Shown here: positions 1-5,157 of the stretch, piece after piece
How positions within the stretch are numbered: position 1 is the first letter of the stretch
Layout of the letters: the number at the start of each line of letters is the position of its first letter
Source: an uncultured Dyadobacter sp.
Lineage (GTDB): Bacteria > Bacteroidota > Bacteroidia > Cytophagales > Spirosomataceae
Reading direction: 5' to 3'
DNA: 8,631 bases
Assembly: GCA_946481035.1 (NCBI GenBank)
Contig: CAMLNK010000123.1
Location: forward strand, 1-8,631
The notes under the pieces: generated by a model
Told to the model about the DNA's origin: nothing
What the model saw: only the letters and a program-made list of their open reading frames with translations
Databases searched by the model: none
Position numbers and translations under genes: made by a program

Positions 1-1
1 T

Positions 2-1672
2 ATCCGCAGGCATCGTTTGGAAAAGAAAAACCCGGGTAATGCGCCCAGCGAGGCTGTGGAACCCATTGTTTATTATATCGATCGCGGTGCGCCCGAGCCC
101 GTGAAAACCGCATTGATCGAAGGCGGGGCTTATTGGAACGAGGCATTCGAGGCGGCCGGTTATAAGAATGCATTCCAGGTAAAAGAACTGCCGGCGGGTG
201 CCGATCCGATGGACATCCGTTACAATGTTGTGAACTGGATCAACCGCACCGGCGCACCGCGCGGGTTCTCGTCCGGCGCTTCGTATATCGATCCCCGGAC
301 TGGTGAAATCATCAAAGGTGTGGTCACACTCGGCTCCGATCGCCACCGTCAGGATTACCTCATTGCCGAGGGGCTTTTGCAGCCTTATGAAGATGGTAAA
401 AAGACGACCAATGCCATGCAGGAGCTCGCGTTGGCGCGGGTAAGGCAGCTTTCGGCCCACGAAATAGGGCACACGCTCGGTTTTAACCACAATTTTGCCG
501 CCAGTCCGAAAGACAGGGGCTCGGTGATGGACTATCCGTTCCCGAGATTTTCCCTGAAAGCGGATGGTACGGTGGATATTTCGGATTCTTATGCAAAAGG
601 CATTGGTGCCTGGGACAAGCGCGCGGTGATGTGGGGCTATACAGAGTTTCCAAAGGGTGCCGACGAGGAAGCCGGACTTGAAAAAATCATGCAGGAAACA
701 CTCAAACAGGGCTTTTTGTATATCCCCGACATTGGCGGCAATGCACATCCGACCTCGCACCAATGGGACGACGGCGCCAACCCGATCGACCAGATGACCA
801 ACATTATGAAAGTCCGCAGAAAAGTGCTCGACAATTTCTCCGAAAAAGCCATTCAAAAAGGCGAACCGATGGCGACCATCGAGGAAGTGCTGGTTCCGAT
901 TTACCTGCTTCACCGCTATCAGGTGGAAGCCGTGGCGAAATCGGTGGGTGGGTTGTATTTTACCCATGCCGTGAAGAACGACGGCCAGGTAACCACGCGC
1001 ATGGTGGAGCCTAAGGAGCAATGGCGCGCATTGGAATCGCTTTTGGGCACGATCACGCCGGAAGCATTGGCCTTACCGGAGGCGCTGATCAGCAAAATTC
1101 CGCCGCGCCCGAGCGGTTATCCGGCCAGTATGGAAACTTTCACCGGCCACACCGGGCCTACATTCGACCCTATTGCGGCGGCAGAAACCGCGGCCGGTAC
1201 CACACTTTCGTATCTGCTTAATCCCGAGCGTGCCGCGCGCCTGATCGAGTACAATGCGCGTGACGCGAAACAGCCCGGATTAATGCCGGTGATCGACAAG
1301 CTTTTTGAAAAAACCTGGAAATCATCCCCGCTCGACGGGTATAAGGGCGAATTGCAGACGCTGGTCAATAACCTTTCCCTGAAATACCTGCTCATGCTCG
1401 CCGCCGATTCCAAAGCACCCGAAAATGTGCGGGGTGAAGCATTGCTGAAAGTAGGAGAGCTGAGTGACTGGTTGAAAGGGCAGCTTGTCGCTGCCGCGCC
1501 CAAACAGAAAGCCAATATGCTTTTCGCATTATCGCAGATCGACGAGTTTGCCAAGAACCCGGTCAAGTTTGAACCCGGCTCGGTGCTCGATATGCCTCCC
1601 GGTGCACCCATCATGGGGCATATGGATTTCATGGGATGCTCCCAGACGCATTCCGGTGCTGTTTCGGAATAG
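2..1672 (+). CDS. Zinc-dependent metalloprotease (DUF4953/DUF5117-type), C-terminal part, 5' truncated by window edge
   Basis: The frame is open from base 2, and the residues before the first possible start (TTG at 17) already fit the family, so the true start lies outside the window. Seen: a zinc-binding HEIGHTLGFNH motif (bases 458-490) matches the extended metzincin HExxHxxGxxH pattern, with Glu as catalytic base and three His as zinc ligands. About 12 codons later SVMDYP (Met at 526-528) is the Met-turn. Downstream are about 380 mostly helical residues and a short tail ending in TAG at 1670. Family knowledge: Bacteroidota proteins of this type are roughly 800-900 residues, with a signal peptide and DUF5117/DUF5118 domains before the catalytic region, so about the last 60 percent is present. 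They are expected to be exported proteases; the substrate is unknown. A strong terminator follows directly, so this is the last gene of its transcript. No frameshift or missing catalytic residue is visible. Confidence 0.93.
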   Translation: MRRHRLEKKNPGNAPSEAVEPIVYYIDRGAPEPVKTALIEGGAYWNEAFEAAGYKNAFQVKELPAGADPMDIRYNVVNWINRTGAPRGFSSGASYIDPRTGEIIKGVVTLGSDRHRQDYLIAEGLLQPYEDGKKTTNAMQELALARVRQLSAHEIGHTLGFNHNFAASPKDRGSVMDYPFPRFSLKADGTVDISDSYAKGIGAWDKRAVMWGYTEFPKGADEEAGLEKIMQETLKQGFLYIPDIGGNAHPTSHQWDDGANPIDQMTNIMKVRRKVLDNFSEKAIQKGEPMATIEEVLVPIYLLHRYQVEAVAKSVGGLYFTHAVKNDGQVTTRMVEPKEQWRALESLLGTITPEALALPEALISKIPPRPSGYPASMETFTGHTGPTFDPIAAAETAAGTTLSYLLNPERAARLIEYNARDAKQPGLMPVIDKLFEKTWKSSPLDGYKGELQTLVNNLSLKYLLMLAADSKAPENVRGEALLKVGELSDWLKGQLVAAAPKQKANMLFALSQIDEFAKNPVKFEPGSVLDMPPGAPIMGHMDFMGCSQTHSGAVSE

Positions 1673-1679
1673 CATGGCA

Positions 1680-1720
1680 CAGGCGGGAGGCAGCGACATT
1701 GCTTCCCGCCTGACCATTTT
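1680..1720 (+). terminator. Rho-independent-type terminator of the metalloprotease gene
   Basis: The arms CAGGCGGGAGGCA (1680-1692) and TGCTTCCCGCCTG (1700-1712) pair over 13 positions with a single G-U wobble and a 7-base loop. The stem is GC-rich, begins 7 bases after the stop codon, and is followed by ACCATTTT, a short T run. Position and stem strength fit an intrinsic terminator, although the T tract is weak. Confidence 0.8.
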
Positions 1721-1729
1721 AACAGACGT

Positions 1730-1921
1730 TTACTGGTAGCCCGGCATCGTCACTTCCGCCCGGCCAAATACCCCGTGCATCACCTTTGCTACAAGCCGGT
1801 TCGTATATGCTATAAGTGCCCGGTAGCGCGCCTTGGATAAGGCTTTGTAGTAAAAATTTAGCGGCCACTGAAGGGATTTGATAGCCCGAAATCCTCCCCC
1901 CACGAAGGACTCATTACACCC
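1730..1921 (-). pseudogene. Possible gene remnant, C-terminal fragment of unknown protein (transposase-like?)
   Basis: On the - strand a frame is open for 63 codons between a TGA (1922-1924) and a TAA (1730-1732). It has no ATG near its upstream end; the only Met codons are in the last quarter. The translation is protein-like: a Trp/Tyr/Phe-rich stretch (SLQWPLNFYYKAL) followed by a basic amphipathic helix (ARYRALIAYTNRLVAKV). This layout loosely recalls the C-terminal helices of IS110-type transposases, but I cannot assign it. Immediately upstream the three frames contain stops, so any original gene is decayed or frameshifted. It sits in an otherwise gene-free gap and converges on the metalloprotease terminator. 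It may equally be a chance open frame. Confidence 0.25.
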
Positions 1922-1973
1922 TCAAATTCAGCGATCTCACCCCAAAACCGAAAACGGATCATCAGGAAAGGAT

Positions 1974-1981
1974 TATGTTTG
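1974..1981 (+). promoter_or_regulatory. Candidate -7 box for the 67-residue ORF
   Basis: TATGTTTG matches the Bacteroidota -7 consensus TAnnTTTG exactly and lies 76 bases before the preferred start at 2057. No convincing TTTG -33 element is at the usual distance, so this is only a candidate. If used, the in-frame ATG at 1979 would overlap the promoter, which favours the start at 2057. Confidence 0.3.
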
Positions 1982-2056
1982 CACAGTGATACGAAAATCG
2001 TGCACTTGATTGAGTATCAGAATAGTTCTTTATTTGTAAAAACACAAAATCCTCTC

Positions 2057-2260
2057 ATGAAGACGCAAAGCAAATATTTGGAAGAGATCAACAGGCTTCT
2101 GGCTGATTATCTTCTCGAAATCGAAAAATCGGATTTGAAACCTCTGTCAGCTCAGGTCTATCAGGTACAGTCAAAGAACTTTGTAAGGTGGATCAACGGG
2201 GAGTTCACGCCGGGTGAAGTGAAGAAGTCTAAGAAGCAGCAGGACAAACCGGGGAAATAA
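2057..2260 (+). CDS. Small protein resembling a tyrosine-recombinase core-binding (SAM-like) domain, no catalytic part
   Basis: This encodes 67 residues from ATG 2057. The frame extends back to an ATG at 1979, but those 26 extra residues are low in helix signal and overlap a promoter-like box. Seen: a helical first half (YLEEINRLLADYLLEIEKSDLK), then LSAQVYQVQSKNFVRWINGEFTPG, then a lysine-rich tail (KKSKKQQDKPGK). The pattern in which a short helix plus a polar linker leads into 'S..Y......FVRW..G.F.PG' resembles the N-terminal DNA-binding domain of phage-type integrases, and Bacteroidota carry stand-alone small proteins of this look. There is no room for the R...HxxR...Y catalytic domain, so it is not a recombinase. 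The basic tail would suit nucleic-acid binding. The gene stands alone between two gene-free stretches. That the gene is real is fairly likely; its function is unknown. Confidence 0.6.
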   Translation: MKTQSKYLEEINRLLADYLLEIEKSDLKPLSAQVYQVQSKNFVRWINGEFTPGEVKKSKKQQDKPGK

Positions 2261-2368
2261 AACCAGGTACACCCACCCACCACCAGTCGTTATTTACTAC
2301 GTTCCTCTTTTCATGATCACTCAGGCCTGCGGCCTGCCATATTACCCTCCAAAACATGTAGAAACAAA

Positions 2369-2396
2369 ACACCTTCTCGGTAGAACCGGAAGGTGT
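2369..2396. terminator. Strong hairpin, possible terminator (better on the - strand)
   Basis: ACACCTTC (2369-2376) pairs perfectly with GAAGGTGT (2389-2396). After a single bulged T, CGGT (2378-2381) pairs with ACCG (2385-2388) around an AGA loop, giving 12 pairs. On the + strand it is followed by AAGTTATAC, with no T run. On the - strand it is followed by TTTTGTTTC, which suits an intrinsic terminator, yet no - strand gene is present to its right. It may end + transcription from the 67-residue gene in a less canonical way or be a structured RNA element. Confidence 0.5.
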
Positions 2397-2445
2397 AAGT
2401 TATACTCAACGTTTATTAACGTACTTCATACGTTCAGATTCAGGT

Positions 2446-2485
2446 TCCTGCATTCCACTTCGCAATCGTTCACTTGCAGGATTTT
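2446..2485 (+). terminator. Weak terminator-like inverted repeat
   Basis: TCCTGCA (2446-2452) pairs with TGCAGGA (2475-2481) across a 22-base loop and is followed by TTTT (2482-2485). The stem is perfect but short and the loop long, so it is a weak candidate for ending read-through before the kinase promoter. Confidence 0.25.
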
Positions 2486-2515
2486 ACAAATTTAATATCG
2501 CCCCCAAAAAGCCAT

Positions 2516-2555
2516 TGTAGTCTGCCATTGTTTTGTTTGTGGCAATATCTCTACA
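2516..2555. promoter_or_regulatory. Inverted TGTAG/CTACA half-sites upstream of the kinase
   Basis: TGTAG (2516-2520) and CTACA (2551-2555) face each other across 30 bases, just upstream of the candidate -7 box at 2577. The left half overlaps a direct repeat of GCCATTGT (2511-2518 and 2524-2531, 13-base period). The same half-sites recur after the kinase and after the regulator gene. This could be an autoregulatory operator of the response regulator; each 5-mer alone is common by chance. Confidence 0.2.
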
Positions 2556-2576
2556 TTATCTGTTGTGTTTTTTAGG

Positions 2577-2584
2577 TAGATTTG
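2577..2584 (+). promoter_or_regulatory. Candidate -7 box of the histidine kinase gene
   Basis: TAGATTTG matches TAnnTTTG exactly and lies 59 bases before the kinase ATG in an AT-rich stretch. No good TTTG -33 box is at the expected distance, which would fit a promoter needing an activator, but the call rests on 8 bases. Confidence 0.35.
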
Positions 2585-2642
2585 GGTTTTATCGCATCGT
2601 CTGGCCCCGACAACGAACAGCGATCTAGGAAAACCTGAATAC

Positions 2643-3956
2643 ATGATTCGATCGATTCTGGAATGGCCTGTAAGAAAGCAGTTGGAATGTGAACCGAGTA
2701 TCCTCAACCGGGCCCGCATCAAAGTACTTTCCTATGCACTTAACCTGAAAATTTGTACGACAACACTCCTGCTGATCTTTTACCAGTTGGAGAATTACCG
2801 TATACAGGCGGCAAGAGCGGCCGTGCTGCTGGCCATTGTGATCGTTTATTATATAGCGGTTGCGAGCGGCTTTCAATGGCGGAAGGCAGCTCATGCGGCT
2901 ATGTTCATCTTCATGCTCATCATCTGGTCCAATCTCTATTTCTTTCAGAAGGGGGTCGATTTGGTGACGTTACAATACATCGTCGTTGTAAGCGTGGCCG
3001 CTTTCTATGGGCTCGGCAATCGCTGGGGGGTTATCTATTCGACGATCGCCGTGGCTCCGTTTCTTGCACACGTGCTCATGGGACAGCACCTTAGCGGCTA
3101 CATCGCCTGGGGGCCGCTGGGCTCCGGGCGGATCACGATCGCGATTCAGCTGTTTCAGAATTTTATCCTTATTGTACTTATCAACTACTTCTTTTTCAGT
3201 TCTTTCTACGAGACGATCAGTGACCTCGACGCGCGCCGGGACGAATTGCGGGCCAGTTTGGAAAGCCTGGAAGATTCGCAGCGGAAGCTTCAAACCGAAT
3301 ATGTGCATCAGAAGCACCTGATCGCGAGTATTTCCCATGATATCAAAAGCCCGCTGCGCTTCCTGATGACGACCACCGGACGCCTGGCGCGTAACCATCC
3401 TGACCTTTCGATGGTGCGGTCGATCAGCCAGTCGAGCTACCGGCTCTACCATTTTATGAAAAACCTGCTGGAATACACCGAGTTCCGTTACAAGAATTCG
3501 AATGTCCAGGTTACCTATCTCGACCTGAACGAAATGGTGGAGCAGAAGTTCGCTATTTTTACCCAGGACGCCGAGGTGAATGCCAACCGGTTTGTGAATG
3601 GGGTAACACCTGGCGCGATCATCAAGAACAACCAGCAGCTGGTGAGCATTATCCTGCACAACCTCATCGATAATGCCAACAAGGCGACCAACGGCGGCAC
3701 GGTCAGTGTGACACACGAGGATTTCAGAGAAGAGCTGCACCTGATTGTTCATGATACGGGGCCGGGTATGGAAAGCATGGTGAGCGACTGGATCAACAGC
3801 GAGTCCAAGCAGCTTCCCGAGAACGAAAGTGCTTCCCAGAACTTTGGAATGGGGTTATTGATCGTCAAGGAACTTAGTACGCTCGTACGGGCCCGACTGT
3901 TGGTAAAACCCAACCAGCCCGTCGGGACTTCGGTGCATATTATTTTTTCGAAATAA
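2643..3956 (+). CDS. Membrane sensor histidine kinase
   Basis: This encodes 437 residues. It senses a signal at the membrane, autophosphorylates on His and is expected to pass the phosphate to the regulator encoded next door. Seen: about six hydrophobic helices (roughly 28-48, 58-77, 83-101, 107-124, 127-147 and 164-188) with very short loops and no periplasmic sensor domain, so the membrane helices themselves probably sense the signal. A charged coiled-coil-like linker (190-225) follows. The H box is SHDIKSPLRF with phosphoacceptor His232. The ATPase domain has an N box HNLIDNANKAT (Asn344), a G1 box DTGPGM (371-376) and a G2 box FGMGLL (401-406), and the chain ends shortly after the last strand. 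All catalytic elements are intact. The H box is of the HisKA type rather than the HisKA_3 type most often linked to LuxR-like regulators, though such pairings are known in Bacteroidota. The ATG at 2643 has no Shine-Dalgarno sequence. The ligand is unknown. Confidence 0.93.
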   Translation: MIRSILEWPVRKQLECEPSILNRARIKVLSYALNLKICTTTLLLIFYQLENYRIQAARAAVLLAIVIVYYIAVASGFQWRKAAHAAMFIFMLIIWSNLYFFQKGVDLVTLQYIVVVSVAAFYGLGNRWGVIYSTIAVAPFLAHVLMGQHLSGYIAWGPLGSGRITIAIQLFQNFILIVLINYFFFSSFYETISDLDARRDELRASLESLEDSQRKLQTEYVHQKHLIASISHDIKSPLRFLMTTTGRLARNHPDLSMVRSISQSSYRLYHFMKNLLEYTEFRYKNSNVQVTYLDLNEMVEQKFAIFTQDAEVNANRFVNGVTPGAIIKNNQQLVSIILHNLIDNANKATNGGTVSVTHEDFREELHLIVHDTGPGMESMVSDWINSESKQLPENESASQNFGMGLLIVKELSTLVRARLLVKPNQPVGTSVHIIFSK

Positions 3957-3958
3957 TT

Positions 3959-3988
3959 TCGATGTAGCCAATTTTCTACATCGATTTT
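3959..3988 (+). terminator. Hairpin between kinase and regulator genes (attenuator/terminator or operator)
   Basis: TCGATGTAG (3959-3967) and CTACATCGA (3976-3984) form a perfect 9-bp stem with an 8-base loop, starting 3 bases after the kinase stop, and TTTT follows (3985-3988). It could partly terminate transcription so that the regulator is made at a different level from the kinase. The same palindrome contains TGTAG/CTACA half-sites also found upstream of the kinase and after the regulator, so it may instead be a protein-binding site. Confidence 0.55.
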
Positions 3989-4039
3989 CATTTATATTAA
4001 ACTACTTTTAAAACTGATTTGAAGTAACGGGATCATTGA

Positions 4040-4687
4040 ATGAAAACAGTTTTGCTGGTAGAGGACCATTCCATTGTGCGAATGGGCGTTAAACTATTAA
4101 TTGAAGATTTTTTACCCTCGGTAACGGTCATCGAGGCTGCGACTTTTAGTGAAACCCTCAAACTTCTCCAATCAAGGTTTTTTGATCTGGTCATTCTGGA
4201 TATTAAAATTCCGGGCGGCGAGGCATTCAATATGATCGGCAAAATCCGGGACATTCAGAACAAAGTGAAAATCCTGATATTCTCGTCTCAGGATGAGGAA
4301 TTGTACGCAATTCATTACGTGAAGGCCGGTGCGAACGGTTATCTGCCCAAAGACACCTCGAACGAAGAACTGGAAAAAGCGATCACCTCGGTGCTTGCAG
4401 GAGGGACCTATATCAGCAATGTGATCCAGGATCAGCTTGTCAACAACACCCTTCTCGAACGGGAAAGCAAGGAAAGTCCGCTGGAAATACTCTCGAACCG
4501 CGAGCTCGAAATCATGGACATGCTGCTTACCGGTAAATGGACAAAAGATATAGCGCTGGATCTCAATATTAAAGAGAGCACGGTGTCGACCTACAAGGCG
4601 AGGATTTTTGAAAAGCTCGAAGTGACCAACATTCTTGAGTTGTTCAAGAAGGTGGAAATCTACAAGCGACGGAAGACCGGGCACTAA
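4040..4687 (+). CDS. LuxR/NarL-family response regulator
   Basis: This encodes 215 residues in two parts. The receiver domain (1-125) has the acidic pair Glu8-Asp9, phosphoacceptor Asp54 in DLVILDIKIPGG, the conserved Ser at about 82-83 (IFSSQDE) and Lys104 (YLPKD). The LuxR-type helix-turn-helix (about 151-205) begins LSNRELEIMDMLLTGKWTKDIA, with the recognition helix around ESTVSTYKARIFEKL. Family knowledge: phosphorylation of the Asp promotes dimerisation and DNA binding. The partner is almost certainly the kinase ending 83 bases upstream on the same strand; the hairpin in that gap may set their ratio. The ATG at 4040 matches the usual receiver start (MKTVLLVEDH). Its targets are not proven, but possible binding half-sites lie on both sides, including before the small membrane-protein ORF at 4875. 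The chain ends in a short basic tail (KRRKTGH). Confidence 0.95.
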   Translation: MKTVLLVEDHSIVRMGVKLLIEDFLPSVTVIEAATFSETLKLLQSRFFDLVILDIKIPGGEAFNMIGKIRDIQNKVKILIFSSQDEELYAIHYVKAGANGYLPKDTSNEELEKAITSVLAGGTYISNVIQDQLVNNTLLERESKESPLEILSNRELEIMDMLLTGKWTKDIALDLNIKESTVSTYKARIFEKLEVTNILELFKKVEIYKRRKTGH

Positions 4688-4722
4688 CCGAAAAAATGCC
4701 GATTGAAATTGTACTATGGTTG

Positions 4723-4766
4723 TGTAGAATTGCTACGAGTGTCCATCGATATATTAGGAAACTACA
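4723..4766. promoter_or_regulatory. Candidate regulator-binding half-sites upstream of the 41-residue ORF
   Basis: TGTAG-AATTG-CTACG (4723-4737) is a near-palindrome with the same half-site as the 3959-3984 hairpin, and another CTACA sits at 4762-4766. Both lie 17 to 60 bases before the candidate -33 region at 4783, a usual place for activator sites. The remaining DNA from 4688 to 4782 shows no gene and no terminator with a T run. Confidence 0.2.
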
Positions 4767-4782
4767 ATTAAAGTCAGGCTAC

Positions 4783-4812
4783 TTTACATTTCACTTCTAA
4801 TTTTTACATTTG
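4783..4812 (+). promoter_or_regulatory. Candidate promoter of the 41-residue membrane protein
   Basis: TACATTTG (4805-4812) is an exact TAnnTTTG match. TTTA (4783-4786), a one-base variant of the TTTG -33 box, lies 18 bases upstream of it, within the usual Bacteroidota spacing. The downstream ATG at 4875 would have a leader of about 55 bases. Confidence 0.4.
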
Positions 4813-4874
4813 CTGATAGAACTGTAACGGTCTTGTGGCCGTCGTTATACCTCTATCATAAAAGTGTTATTAGA

Positions 4875-5000
4875 ATGGAAAGATCGGTAAAACTTTCAAA
4901 GGCAGCAGAATTGCCGTTCCTGTGTGGCGTAGTTATTACAGTAATGGCCGGTGCCCTGCTGTGGACCTCTCTTATTTATGCTATTTCCCTGCTATTTTAA
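4875..5000 (+). CDS. Putative small single-pass membrane protein (41 residues)
   Basis: An ATG-to-TAA frame in the gap between the regulator and the glycosyltransferase encodes 41 residues. Seen: a short polar N terminus with Arg and Lys (MERSVKLSKAAEL), then about 26 almost purely hydrophobic residues running to the end (from PFLCGVVITVM to YAISLLF). By the positive-inside rule the N terminus would be cytoplasmic and the helix would span the inner membrane, leaving almost no residues outside. A good -7/-33 candidate lies about 60-90 bases upstream. I know no family for it. Its place after a two-component system, with possible regulator sites before its promoter, suggests but does not prove that it is a regulated target or an accessory of the kinase. 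A chance ORF of this length is possible, but the hydrophobic helix plus basic end is typical of real small membrane proteins. Confidence 0.42.
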   Translation: MERSVKLSKAAELPFLCGVVITVMAGALLWTSLIYAISLLF

Positions 5001-5072
5001 TCCCCGCAACCTTTAAAGTGCTGCGAATACCTGTTCTGTTAAATAAAGTTAAAGCCTCATTATCAAGGGGTT

Positions 5073-5084
5073 TTGTTAACTTTT
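5073..5084 (+). promoter_or_regulatory. Shared 12-mer in the glycosyltransferase leader
   Basis: TTGTTAACTTTT lies 85 bases before the glycosyltransferase ATG. The identical 12-mer occurs at 8413-8424, before the CotH-like gene. TAACTTTT within it resembles a -7 box (TAnnTTTG with the last base changed). It may be a common promoter element. Confidence 0.3.
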
Positions 5085-5099
5085 TTTAAGAGCGCCGGT

Positions 5100-5109
5100 G
5101 TGACGTCAC
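5100..5109. promoter_or_regulatory. 10-bp perfect palindrome, possible operator
   Basis: GTGACGTCAC is a perfect palindrome between the candidate promoter (5073-5084) and the glycosyltransferase start, where a repressor could act. No protein is known to me for this site in this group. Confidence 0.25.
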
Positions 5110-5125
5110 GGTGTCGTGTTGAATA

Positions 5126-5147
5126 GTTTTGGAGCTTCATCCAAAAC
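5126..5147 (+). promoter_or_regulatory. Leader hairpin just before the glycosyltransferase start
   Basis: GTTTTGGA (5126-5133) pairs perfectly with TCCAAAAC (5140-5147) over 8 positions with a 6-base loop, ending 10 bases before the ATG at 5158. It falls in the region the ribosome must cover, so it could limit translation. It also argues against the in-frame GTG at 5116 as start, as the hairpin would then be coding. Confidence 0.4.
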
Positions 5148-5157
5148 ACCTTCAAAC

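Larger units (their letters stand above)
2261..2642. other. Gene-free stretch with hairpins, kinase leader
   Basis: These 382 bases contain no convincing gene; the one open frame of 60 codons (2313-2495) has an atypical composition and no recognisable features. Three inverted repeats are visible: CAGGCC-TGC-GGCCTG (2322-2336), the hairpin at 2369-2396 and a longer-looped one at 2446-2481. From about 2480 onward the DNA turns AT-rich and looks like the promoter region of the histidine kinase gene. Confidence 0.6.

Noticed and set aside
1874..1894. Inverted repeat GGATTT/AAATCC
   Set aside because: Six AT-rich pairs with a 9-base loop are too weak, and it falls within the possible gene remnant.
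1979..2056. ATG at 1979 as start of the 67-residue protein
   Set aside because: It overlaps a TAnnTTTG box and adds residues without helix pattern; ATG 2057 gives a compact domain.
2313..2495. 60-codon open frame on the + strand in the gap before the kinase
   Set aside because: It spans two hairpins and has an atypical, uneven composition with no recognisable pattern.
2970..3752. 260-codon open frame on the - strand within the kinase gene
   Set aside because: It lies wholly opposite the kinase, which has all its catalytic motifs; its own translation lacks recognisable domains, as expected for an antisense shadow in GC-rich coding DNA.
5116..5157. GTG at 5116 as start of the glycosyltransferase
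   Set aside because: The 14 extra residues are not typical of the family, the hairpin 5126-5147 would be coding, and a normal ATG lies at the expected place.
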